Of a stretch of DNA of 64,000 nt, positions 8,587 through 16,149 are shown piece by piece. A model generated the notes under the pieces. The model was not told the origin of the DNA and ran no database searches. It saw only the letters and a program-made list of their open reading frames with translations. Every line of letters starts with the position of its first letter. Within the stretch, counting starts at the first letter, position 1. Location: NCBI RefSeq assembly GCF_025960985.1, contig NZ_JAOQMX010000003.1, positions 108,512 to 172,511 on the forward strand. The letters are read 5' to 3'. The position numbers and the translations under genes are program-made. Origin of the DNA: Flavobacterium psychraerolatum (lineage in GTDB: Bacteria; Bacteroidota; Bacteroidia; Flavobacteriales; Flavobacteriaceae).

Positions 8587-9924
8587 TTATTTAATTACCA
8601 ATTTGGTAATTCCTGATTTTCCTTCTGAAGTTAATTTTAATAAATAAACTCCTGAGCTTAATCCTGAAACATTCAATTGATAATTTGCAGAAACAGCTTT
8701 ATCTGCTAATACCTCTGCGCCTAATGTATTGTAAACTGAAATTAAACCACCATTTTTTGAAGTAACACTTACAAAAGTAGTAGCTGGATTAGGATACACT
8801 CCAAAACCTTCAATAGTACTTGTTTTCGTAGACAAATTCGCAGTAGTAGTGGCAGTTATATCATCAACATATATAACATCTCCAGCCATCAAATTGGTTA
8901 CGGCAATTCCATATCTAAATTGAGCAGTTGAATAAGGTGCAGTAGGTGTGAAAGAAAAATTAACTTGTTCCCAAGATCCATCTGTTTTAGTCGTAGTTTT
9001 TGTATCAGAAAACGTAGATAATTCAGTTACAACTGTTGTAGTTCCTGTTCTACCTTGACCTTGAATATCGATTGTTGGAGATACTCCACCTGCTCTTACT
9101 ACTTTAACCCAAATTGACGCCACAATAAAATCTGAAGTTGAAGCTGGAAGAGTATGTATATAATTGTTAAAAACAAAATGTGTAGGATCTGTAGTCGCAG
9201 GAGTAGCAACATAGGTATGCTTTAAGCTGTAAGATCCTGCATGTTTTTCTGCTGAACTAACAGCAACATTAGCATAACTTTGATTAGCAGGACTCCATGG
9301 GGCAACTGAACCACCTAAATCTTCAAAACCTGGATTTTGAACGATACCACTCATAGATGCAGGAGGAATTGATTCAATAAATTCAATATTATCTATATAT
9401 AATGATCCTGTCTCAGCAGGTACATAACCAATTCTTAGAAGAATATCTAAATCATTTATGTTTGATGTCCAATTCGCAACACCTGTCATGTCTATGTATG
9501 CAGTTGTCCATGTACCAGAACCAACTAAACCAGTACTACTAGGTGTTATGGGAAAAATAGTATTAGTTATCGCTCCAGTGGCACTGTTACCTTGTACTCT
9601 AAATTGTGAAGCAAGTGTTTCATTTTTATACCTAATCTTAATATATTTTTTAACACTACCATCAATCCCTTGTGTTCCTGGCACTGGCAATGCCGTGTTG
9701 TAACCAAAGTTTGCATTATTACTAGCTCTTGTAAGTTGTAATGCTCCAGTACCTACTTCACCTCCTGTTGCGGAGTAAGAAACAACACCTGTACCTGCAT
9801 TACCAAAACCTTCAGCCCATCCTTGTTGACCTCCAGTTCGAAAATTAAATAGCTGTGCCGACATACTTGTAGCTGCAAAAAGCACAACTGCAAATGTTAA
9901 TTTTTTAAGTAATTCTGTTTTCAT
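8587..9924 (-). CDS. Secreted carbohydrate-binding protein with T9SS type A sorting domain
   Basis: A 445-residue protein exported by Sec (signal MKTELLKKLTFAVVLFAATSMSAQ) and then by the type IX system. Residues about 25-185 form one beta-sandwich-like module ending SLYIDNIEF. Residues about 195-365 form a second module beginning with NPGFEDLGGSVAPWSPANQS and ending DVIYVDDITA, the pattern of CBM4/9-like jelly-roll modules. The last 75 residues (GFGVYPNPATTFVSV, then SSGVYLLKLTSEGKSGITKLVIK in pieces) are a type A C-terminal sorting domain, by which the protein is secreted and usually anchored to the surface. No catalytic domain is visible, so I infer a surface glycan-binding protein. It lies upstream of the propeller hydrolase gene on the same strand but has its own terminator. 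Confidence 0.85.
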   Translation of the reverse strand: MKTELLKKLTFAVVLFAATSMSAQLFNFRTGGQQGWAEGFGNAGTGVVSYSATGGEVGTGALQLTRASNNANFGYNTALPVPGTQGIDGSVKKYIKIRYKNETLASQFRVQGNSATGAITNTIFPITPSSTGLVGSGTWTTAYIDMTGVANWTSNINDLDILLRIGYVPAETGSLYIDNIEFIESIPPASMSGIVQNPGFEDLGGSVAPWSPANQSYANVAVSSAEKHAGSYSLKHTYVATPATTDPTHFVFNNYIHTLPASTSDFIVASIWVKVVRAGGVSPTIDIQGQGRTGTTTVVTELSTFSDTKTTTKTDGSWEQVNFSFTPTAPYSTAQFRYGIAVTNLMAGDVIYVDDITATTTANLSTKTSTIEGFGVYPNPATTFVSVTSKNGGLISVYNTLGAEVLADKAVSANYQLNVSGLSSGVYLLKLTSEGKSGITKLVIK

Positions 9925-9968
9925 AATAATTTAATTTAGTTAATATTAATATTTTAAATAGTGTAATT

Positions 9969-9976
9969 CAAAAGTA
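9969..9976 (-). promoter_or_regulatory. Candidate -7 box for the T9SS protein gene
   Basis: On the minus strand TACTTTTG matches TAnnTTTG, 45 bases before the ATG at 9924. No good -33 TTTG is present, which fits an activator-dependent promoter together with the adjacent direct repeat. Confidence 0.45.
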
Positions 9977-9997
9977 TACAATTACCGATACTTTATT

Positions 9998-10032
9998 GTC
10001 TTTATGGGTAAGTAATAGGTCTTTATGAGTAA
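9998..10032 (-). promoter_or_regulatory. Tandem direct repeat, candidate regulator binding site
   Basis: GTCTTTATGGGTAA at 9998-10011 recurs as GTCTTTATGAGTAA at 10019-10032, 13 of 14 bases alike and exactly 21 bases (two helical turns) apart. It lies just upstream of the -7 box of the T9SS protein gene, where a dimeric activator would bind. Confidence 0.5.
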
Positions 10033-11056
10033 AATATCAAGCTACAACTTATTCATACCATAAATATATAGTTAATTCTACTCACCACCAAAAGAATCTT
10101 ATCAATGCATAGTATTATTTTACCCCATTGAATTTTATCTTTATTTTATTAGGATAAATACCTATATATAATCACACATAAAGTAATTTTAATTGTCAAT
10201 CATTTTATATTTATCAAATTTCAATGGTCTTACTCCATCTCCAATTGTTTTCAAAATACAGGAAAACTCGAATCGCTTAATACTTTTCTTTTTGGTAAAG
10301 CAACTACCATAAAGTTACACTATTTTACACAATTTACCTAATTAAAACACGGACCACCAAGCTTATCGTTTTACTACACGATTCTATTACAAGTCTATTT
10401 TTACTTTAGTTACACTTCTGAATAAACTAAAAGGGCATTACCGTTTTCCTCCTCAAACAAATAAACTTTACCACTGTTTTTTAAATGCTACTTTTTTTCC
10501 GGTAACTATTTTTATTCTCTAAAACAAAAAAGGTTTTCCTAGCAGATGCCTATTTTAATTCGAAAAAAAGTAGAAAGCAAGCACTAAGAGAAATAGTTTT
10601 GCGCTCTTTTTGGATTATTCGAATTTAAAAAAAGACAGGACACTACGTAATTATAGAAACAGTAATACTATGAAAAATCTTAACACCAGAGAAACTTCGC
10701 TAAAATCATAGAAGTCAAAAGTGTAACCACTACATGTTATATGAATTAGGAAAATTAAAAAATCCCCTCCGTTTATTCGGCAACAATTCTCCATTACTGA
10801 AGTTATTTCTAGAAAATATTTTCTTCAATACTACCAATCCCATTTTTCAGCAATACAGTTCCTTTATAATCCTATTTTATTAATACACATCAAAACTTCG
10901 ATTCACTTTATTTTTTTAGAAACTAAAATTTAATAAAGTATATTTGACTATCATAAGGACTTTATACAATACCACTTCACTATAAAGTTCACTACTTTAC
11001 ACTATCAATTGAAGCCTTTTAATTGAAGGGTAAACCATTAATTTCAACTTTTAACG

Positions 11057-12397
11057 ATGACCATTCAGCAGTATATTACCAAAATAACTATTTTATTTCA
11101 AACAGGCAACGCACGTGAACACTCCTACCGTGGTGATTTACAAAATTTAATAATGGCCATTTTACCAGATGTTTTGGTAACCAATGAACCCGCACGCGTA
11201 GCCTGTGGTGCACCTGATTATGTATTGACACGCAAAGATATTCCTGTTGGCTATATTGAAGCCAAAGACATTGGCGTGGATTTGGGTAGTAAAACTCTAA
11301 AAGAACAATTTGATCGCTACAAATCAGGGCTATCCAATTTGATTTTTACAGATTATATGGACTTTCATTTTTATAAAGACGGTCAGTTAATCACAAAAAT
11401 TGCCATTGCAAAATTAGACAATGGCAATATTATTCCGATTGAAGGTAATTTTAATGAGTTCACACACCTCATTCAAAATTTTGCCGAAGTCATTTCGCAA
11501 TCCATCAAATCGCCAACGAAGCTAGCGCAAATGATGGCGGGAAAAGCACGGTTGATGGCTGATGTTATCGAAAAATCATTAAACCATGACGATGTTGAAA
11601 ACACCCGATCACAATTAAAATCACAAATGCTATCGTTCCAGCAAATGTTGATTCATGATATTGACAACAAATCATTCTCGGATATTTACTCGCAAACCAT
11701 TGCATATGGTATGTTTGCCGCGCGCTATCATGACCCTACTTTGCCTACTTTTTCTCGAATGGAAGCAGCGGAACTAATCCCGAAATCAAATCCATTTTTA
11801 CGAAAATTATTCCAAGACATTGCGGGTTACGATCTTGATAGCCGTTTGGTGTGGATTGTAGATGAATTGGTCAGCATATTTCTGGCGACAGATGTGGCGC
11901 ATATCATGAAAAACTTTGGTAAAAGCACCAAGCAAGAAGATCCCGTTGTGCATTTTTACGAAACCTTTTTGGGCGAATACAATCCTGCGCTACGCAAAGC
12001 ACGTGGGGTTTGGTACACGCCGCAACCCGTGGTTAATTTCATCGTTCGTGCCGTAGATGATATTTTGAAAACCGAATTCAATTTGCCACAAGGTTTGGCA
12101 GATACTTCCAAAACCAAAATCAAAAAGAAAGCCGTTACCCAAACGGGCAAAGGCGCCAAATCGAAAATTATTGAAGTCGAAACTGAAATTGAAGTGCACA
12201 AAGTACAAATCCTAGATCCCGCCACAGGAACAGGAACGTTTTTGGCAGAAGTAGTGAAACACATTCACCAAAAATTTAAAGGACAACAAGGCATTTGGAG
12301 CAAATATGTAACCAATGATTTAATTCCGCGTTTGAATGGTTTTGAGTTATTAATGGCGAGTTATGCTATGGCACACTTAAAATGGACATGCTTTTGA
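11057..12397 (+). CDS. Type ISP-like restriction-modification enzyme, N-terminal part (frameshifted)
   Basis: The first 446 residues of a single-chain nuclease-methyltransferase. Residues 53-70 (PDYVL...GYIEAK) form a PD-(D/E)xK nuclease motif. Residues about 305-315 (YNPALRKARGVWYTP) and 387-395 (DPATGTGTF) are the start of the gamma-class N6-adenine methylase domain, with the SAM-binding motif I. No helicase domain is visible between them, unlike LlaGI. The frame runs off at AHLKWTCF, while the natural continuation (DMLLTETGY) is found one base out of frame from 12382. One missing base in the AAAA run at 12379-12382 explains this. The chain is therefore probably one broken gene of about 1,275 codons with the next entry, unless frameshifting or translational restart at ATG 12382 restores function. 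Confidence 0.85.
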   Translation: MTIQQYITKITILFQTGNAREHSYRGDLQNLIMAILPDVLVTNEPARVACGAPDYVLTRKDIPVGYIEAKDIGVDLGSKTLKEQFDRYKSGLSNLIFTDYMDFHFYKDGQLITKIAIAKLDNGNIIPIEGNFNEFTHLIQNFAEVISQSIKSPTKLAQMMAGKARLMADVIEKSLNHDDVENTRSQLKSQMLSFQQMLIHDIDNKSFSDIYSQTIAYGMFAARYHDPTLPTFSRMEAAELIPKSNPFLRKLFQDIAGYDLDSRLVWIVDELVSIFLATDVAHIMKNFGKSTKQEDPVVHFYETFLGEYNPALRKARGVWYTPQPVVNFIVRAVDDILKTEFNLPQGLADTSKTKIKKKAVTQTGKGAKSKIIEVETEIEVHKVQILDPATGTGTFLAEVVKHIHQKFKGQQGIWSKYVTNDLIPRLNGFELLMASYAMAHLKWTCF

Positions 12398-14874
12398 CTG
12401 AGACCGGTTACAAACCGACCACCCCGCCCGATGGGCACCCCTCCAAAGGAGGGGAAGAGCAAAGGTTGAAAATATTTTTGACCAATTCACTCGAAGAAGC
12501 CCATCCTGATACCCAAACCTTATTTAGTTCTTGGCTATCTGACGAAGCCGACCAAGCGAATGCAATTAAGCGTGATGCGCCTGTAATGGTGGTGATTGGG
12601 AATCCGCCGTATAGTGGAGAAAGTTCCAACAAAGGCGAATGGATTATGAACTTGATGGAGGATTACAAAAAAGAACCAGGAGGGAAAGAAAAATTAAAAG
12701 AACAAAACTCTAAATTTATAAATGACGATTATGTAAAATTTATGCGTTTCGGGCAACATTTTATTGATAAAAACGGAGAAGGAATTTTAGCTTTTATCAA
12801 TCCTCATGGTTTTTTGGACAATTTCACTTTCAGAGGAATGAGATGGAACTTACTAAATAGTTTTGATAAAATCTATACAATTGATTTGCATGGAAATAGC
12901 AAGAAAAAAGAGGTTTGCCCTGACGGTTCTGTAGATCAAAACGTATTTGATATTATGCAAGGCGTTTCAATAAATCTGTTTATAAAAACTGGAAAAAAGA
13001 ACAAAGAGGAGTTAGGAGAAGTTTTTCATTTCGATTTATTTGGAAAAAGAGAATCAAAATATGACTTCCTAATTAAAAATGGAATTAAAACAATTCCTTA
13101 TAACAAAGTTAATCTAGAAGAACCAAACTATTTCTTTGCAGATAAAAAACTAAATGATTTTGAGGTTGAAAAAAGTACTTTTATAATTAATGATTTATTT
13201 CAAATTAAATCATTAGGATTATTAACAAAACGTGACAAACTAGCAATTGATTTTGATACTGAAAACTTAAAAACTAAACTTAATTATTTTTTCGACAAAT
13301 CCAAATCAGTTGATGAAGTATGCAAAACATTTGATTTGGTAATTAAAGATAAGGACAAATGGGATGCTAATTTAGTCAGAAGCACTACAGACACAAGTAA
13401 TATTGATGAAAAAATTCGTAAAGTTGAATATAGACCATTCGATAAAAGAAAAGTTTATTATGATTCACAAATTGTTGCAAGACCCAACACAAAGGTTCTA
13501 GGTAATTTTTCAAAAGATAATTACGCTTTAATTTCAGGAAAACAAGGACAAGCAGTAGGCAATATGGCTTGGAACTTAGCATTTATAAGTAATACAATAA
13601 CAGACCAAAACATTTACTATCGTGGAGGAGGCACAGTTTTCCCACTCTACCTTTACCCTGAACCCAATTCCCAACAAAACCTATTAGAAACTTCTGAGCG
13701 AGTACCAAACTTAAACATGGAAATGGTCAAGAAATTTGCAGATGGTTTGGGTTTGAATTTTGTTGCCGAAAAAACCAGCCCACCCTACGGGCACCGCTCA
13801 AAAGGGGAATTCCAAAACGGAGAAATAGCACCCATCGATCTTCTTGATTATATCTATGCCGTTTTGCATTCGCCTACGTATCGTGAGACTTACAAAGAAT
13901 TTTTGAAAATTGATTTTCCAAGAGTACCTTATCCAACCGATGTTACAAAATTTTGGGAGTTAGTTGTATTGGGTGGTCAATTGCGTCAGTTGCATTTACT
14001 AGAAAGCGAAACCGTAGAAAACTACATCACCGAATATCCCGAAGATGGCGATAATATTGTAGGAAAACCAAAATATGTCATTAGCAAGCCGCTCAATTCC
14101 CCTCCATTGGAGGGGTGCCCGAAGGGTGGGGTGGTAAATACAAACATCGAAACACCCCATTTCATCATAAAAAACACCACTATTTATCACAATACGATAA
14201 CCGAACTTCCTTATAATCCAAAATTAAAACAAAGAGCAAAAGAACTTAGATATGCTGAAAATTTATCCGAAGTGTTATTCTGGATGCAGGTTCATAAAAA
14301 TCATTTTTATAAAATAGATTTTGACAGACAGCGCATCATTGGTAATTACATTGTCGATTTTTATGTGAAAAAATTAGGACTAGTTGTTGAAATTGATGGC
14401 TCAAGTCATGATGGTAAAGAAAAATATGACGCGGAAAGAGAGCGATATTTGAATTCTTTAGGATTAAAAATCTTTAGAATACCCGTTGTTGATGTATTGC
14501 AAAACATGTTAAAAGCACTATCAGATTTAGAGCGTTTTATTATTGAACATTATAGTGTTTCATTAGATCATGAAAAACCACCCCGCCCTATGGGCACCCC
14601 TCCAATGGAGGGGAATTGTGATACTGACAGTACAGAGAATCACCAGCACCAAAATCTAGGTCGTGTTTACATCAACGAAACCCAATATTTTGATAAGGTA
14701 CCCGAAACCGCTTGGAACTTCTATATTGGTGGCTACCAGCCCGCTCAAAAGTGGCTCAAAGACCGCAAGGAACGAGAATTATCATTTGAGGATATTTTGC
14801 ATTATCAAAAAATGATTGTAGCGTTATTCGAGACCGATAGAATTATGAAGGAGATTGATAAAATTGAATTATAA
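12382..14874 (+). CDS. Type ISP-like restriction-modification enzyme, C-terminal part with in-frame DUF559 insert
   Basis: 830 residues continuing the preceding frame. Residues 74-77 are NPPY, methylase motif IV for adenine-N6 methylation. The middle part would be the target-recognition region. The C-terminal part (YIYAVLHSPTYRETY, FWELVVLGGQLRQLHLLE, then GRVYINETQYFDKVP and WNFYIGGYQPAQKWLKDRK) matches the Type_ISP_C domain. This domain is interrupted at residues about 572-745 by an inserted segment with a DUF559/Vsr-like endonuclease domain (IVDFY with D659, EIDG 670-673, H676). Further short insert peptides (TTPPDGHPSKGG near residue 15 and TSPPYGHRSKG near 465) are translated copies of the same DNA repeat. 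The ORF overlaps the upstream one by 16 bases. Whether the chimera is active is unknown. Confidence 0.8.
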   Translation: MDMLLTETGYKPTTPPDGHPSKGGEEQRLKIFLTNSLEEAHPDTQTLFSSWLSDEADQANAIKRDAPVMVVIGNPPYSGESSNKGEWIMNLMEDYKKEPGGKEKLKEQNSKFINDDYVKFMRFGQHFIDKNGEGILAFINPHGFLDNFTFRGMRWNLLNSFDKIYTIDLHGNSKKKEVCPDGSVDQNVFDIMQGVSINLFIKTGKKNKEELGEVFHFDLFGKRESKYDFLIKNGIKTIPYNKVNLEEPNYFFADKKLNDFEVEKSTFIINDLFQIKSLGLLTKRDKLAIDFDTENLKTKLNYFFDKSKSVDEVCKTFDLVIKDKDKWDANLVRSTTDTSNIDEKIRKVEYRPFDKRKVYYDSQIVARPNTKVLGNFSKDNYALISGKQGQAVGNMAWNLAFISNTITDQNIYYRGGGTVFPLYLYPEPNSQQNLLETSERVPNLNMEMVKKFADGLGLNFVAEKTSPPYGHRSKGEFQNGEIAPIDLLDYIYAVLHSPTYRETYKEFLKIDFPRVPYPTDVTKFWELVVLGGQLRQLHLLESETVENYITEYPEDGDNIVGKPKYVISKPLNSPPLEGCPKGGVVNTNIETPHFIIKNTTIYHNTITELPYNPKLKQRAKELRYAENLSEVLFWMQVHKNHFYKIDFDRQRIIGNYIVDFYVKKLGLVVEIDGSSHDGKEKYDAERERYLNSLGLKIFRIPVVDVLQNMLKALSDLERFIIEHYSVSLDHEKPPRPMGTPPMEGNCDTDSTENHQHQNLGRVYINETQYFDKVPETAWNFYIGGYQPAQKWLKDRKERELSFEDILHYQKMIVALFETDRIMKEIDKIEL
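12418..12456 (+). repeat. Solo palindromic repeat copy R1, translated in frame
   Basis: ACCACCCCGCCCgatGGG followed by CACCCCTCCaaaGGAGGGG. It contains a 3-bp and a 7-bp hairpin, each with a 3-base loop. It has the same sequence type as the terminal repeats of the DUF559 cassette and reads as TTPPDGHPSKGGE. Confidence 0.8.
13774..13810 (+). repeat. Degenerate solo repeat copy R2, translated in frame
   Basis: ACCAGCCCACCCtacGGG followed by CACCGCTCaaaaGGGGAATT. The CCC/GGG mini-hairpin and the GGGGAATT end are kept while the larger stem has decayed. It reads as TSPPYGHRSKGEF inside the methylase-ISP chain. Confidence 0.65.
14095..14136 (-). repeat. Left inverted repeat R3 of the DUF559 cassette
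   Basis: AATTCCCCTCCattGGAGGGG followed by TGCCCgaaGGGTGGGGTGGTA. It is the reverse complement of R4 except for three bases and is translated as NSPPLEGCPKGGVV. Confidence 0.85.
14577..14617 (+). repeat. Right inverted repeat R4 of the DUF559 cassette
   Basis: ACCACCCCGCCCtatGGG followed by CACCCCTCCaatGGAGGGG and AATT, in the same orientation as R1 and R2. It is translated in a different phase from R1, giving PPRPMGTPPMEGN. Confidence 0.85.
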
Positions 14875-14883
14875 AAAGAACTA

Positions 14884-15693
14884 ATGGGCTGTGATATTTC
14901 TACACTAAGCAATCATAATTTAGACTTGTGTACTATCGAAGCCTTGGCAAATGACCTAGCCAATCGCCTTTGTTTTTCGGTAGAATACGGGTACTACAGC
15001 CATTCAAAATACGCAACATTACTAGGACATGAAACAAAAGATGATTTTATTTTATTAGGAACTATTGAAAAAAAACCATTTATAAGTAAATACAGGCTGA
15101 CCTCTTGTAATTACCAACAAAGATTGCTTTTTGAAAAACATGGAGATGCATTGTTTCAAATGAGTGCGTATTGGAACTGGTATGAATCGACTGATGAAAA
15201 ACCTTTGCCCGACCCAAAAAGTATTTCTGAAGAAGAACGAGAAATTGCCTTAGCAAATTATGATTTTGAGCCACTTTCAGTGAATGGTGAATACGATTAC
15301 CTCACTATTTATGATGAAATAGTCGATATCGATTTTTACTACTATTCACGTTGGTGGACATTATGCGATACTATTCAAGAAAGAGATAGTTTTTACCACG
15401 GTCACTTTGATAAATTTCGCCTACAAAAAGCCAAATTGACAAAATTATTAGGGGGTGACAAATTGTATTATATCAATGATCAAAGCAACTTTTTGGAAGG
15501 AGTAGGACAAGGTTCAGAAGCTGAATTTACTTGGGAAGGAGTACAAAATCACATTCAAGAAAAATTGGGTGATTGTTTGATTTCTATTTCGAAATCTCTT
15601 TTAGATCAAAGGTATCAATTGAATATTAAACTACTGGACTATAAAAAGATTGGTTTTCTAGATGATTTTGAAGATATAAAAGATTGTTTGTAA
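14884..15693 (+). CDS. Uncharacterised protein downstream of the restriction-modification gene
   Basis: I do not recognise this 269-residue protein. It starts MGCDISTLSNHNLDLCTIEALAND and has no signal peptide or membrane segment, so it is probably cytoplasmic. It is acidic and rich in Tyr and Trp (DIDFYYYSRWWTLCDTI, EYGYYSHSKYATLLGHE). The gene begins 9 bases after the restriction-modification stop, which suggests co-transcription and a possible accessory or protective role in the same defence cassette. An origin as an unrelated cargo gene is equally possible. Confidence 0.6.
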   Translation: MGCDISTLSNHNLDLCTIEALANDLANRLCFSVEYGYYSHSKYATLLGHETKDDFILLGTIEKKPFISKYRLTSCNYQQRLLFEKHGDALFQMSAYWNWYESTDEKPLPDPKSISEEEREIALANYDFEPLSVNGEYDYLTIYDEIVDIDFYYYSRWWTLCDTIQERDSFYHGHFDKFRLQKAKLTKLLGGDKLYYINDQSNFLEGVGQGSEAEFTWEGVQNHIQEKLGDCLISISKSLLDQRYQLNIKLLDYKKIGFLDDFEDIKDCL

Positions 15694-15820
15694 CCTTGTT
15701 TTAAGATCTTTCTATTGATTCTAATCGATTTTCACTTATTAATTCAATCTAAGGAATAAAATATTAAACACATGAATATTCACAAATACGTGAACAAATT
15801 GCGTGTTTGCAAAACCAATT

Positions 15821-16149
15821 ATGGACATAAAATTTCAAAAAGAGTACTTATCCGACCTTTACCAAGGAATTGTAAAGCCGTATAAAGAATTCAAATCCAA
15901 TCCCCAATTGGTTAAACAATATGTAAAAACGATTAATGTGTTGAAATCCGTCACTCGCATTGAACAGTTATATCAAATAAAAGTTTGCATTATGAAAAAA
16001 AAGAAGGCGACCTCAAAGGGGTCAGTGCCGTTTATGTCAATAAGCAGTACCGCGTTCTTTTTTATGAAGTAGCTTCTGCTTCAGATGATCTAAAAATCGA
16101 TGTATTAGAAATCGAAGATTTAAGTAAACATTACGAAAAACAACAAAAG
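15821..16149 (+). pseudogene. higB: HigB-like (RelE superfamily) toxin, frameshifted
   Basis: The reading frame from ATG 15821 gives MDIKFQKEYLSDLYQ, then VKQYVKTINVLKSVTRIEQL and YQIK, the first half of a HigB-type mRNA interferase. It then drifts into a nonsense tail ending at 16072. The true second half (SLHYEKKEGDLKGVSAVYV, NKQYRVLFYEV, LEIEDLSKHYEK) lies one base out of frame from about 15982. A single missing A in the AAAA run at 15979-15982 accounts for it. The corrected toxin would be about 110 residues and, oddly, would run with no stop directly into the higA frame. The earlier in-frame GTG at 15803 is less likely as a start. As it stands no functional toxin is made unless the ribosome shifts -1 here. 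Confidence 0.75.

Larger units (their letters stand above)
9925..11056. other. Long AT-rich intergenic region
   Basis: About 1.1 kb between divergent genes. The first 110 bases hold a likely promoter and a tandem direct repeat for the T9SS protein gene. The rest is very AT-rich with no convincing coding frame, RNA gene or repeat; short TTCGAA-centred inverted segments occur near 10556 and 10618. It must also contain the promoter of the restriction-modification gene. Confidence 0.5.
14095..14617 (+). mobile_element. DUF559 endonuclease cassette with ~41-bp inverted terminal hairpin repeats
   Basis: A 523-base insert in the C-terminal domain of the restriction-modification gene. The left repeat (14095-14136) and the right repeat (14577-14617) are inverted copies, differing at 3 of 41 positions by my count. 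Each holds a CCC/GGG and a CCCCTCC/GGAGGGG hairpin. Between them lies one open frame, continuous with the host gene on both sides, encoding a DUF559 (Vsr/PD-(D/E)xK-like) domain: LPYNPKLKQRAKELR, FDRQRIIGNYIVDFYV, LVVEIDGSSHDG and YDAERERYLNSLGLKIFRIP. The domain has no start codon of its own in this frame. No target-site duplication is evident. Site-specific nicking by the endonuclease, as in homing elements, is an inference. Confidence 0.75.

Noticed and set aside
10551..10632. Inverted TTCGAA-centred words as a possible att site or operator
   Set aside because: Short, imperfect and not surprising in DNA this rich in A and T.
12408..12632. Minus-strand frame reading PPLEGCPSGGVV opposite the R1 repeat
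   Set aside because: It is the reverse reading of the palindromic repeat and methylase gene. It shows only that the repeat lacks stops in several frames.
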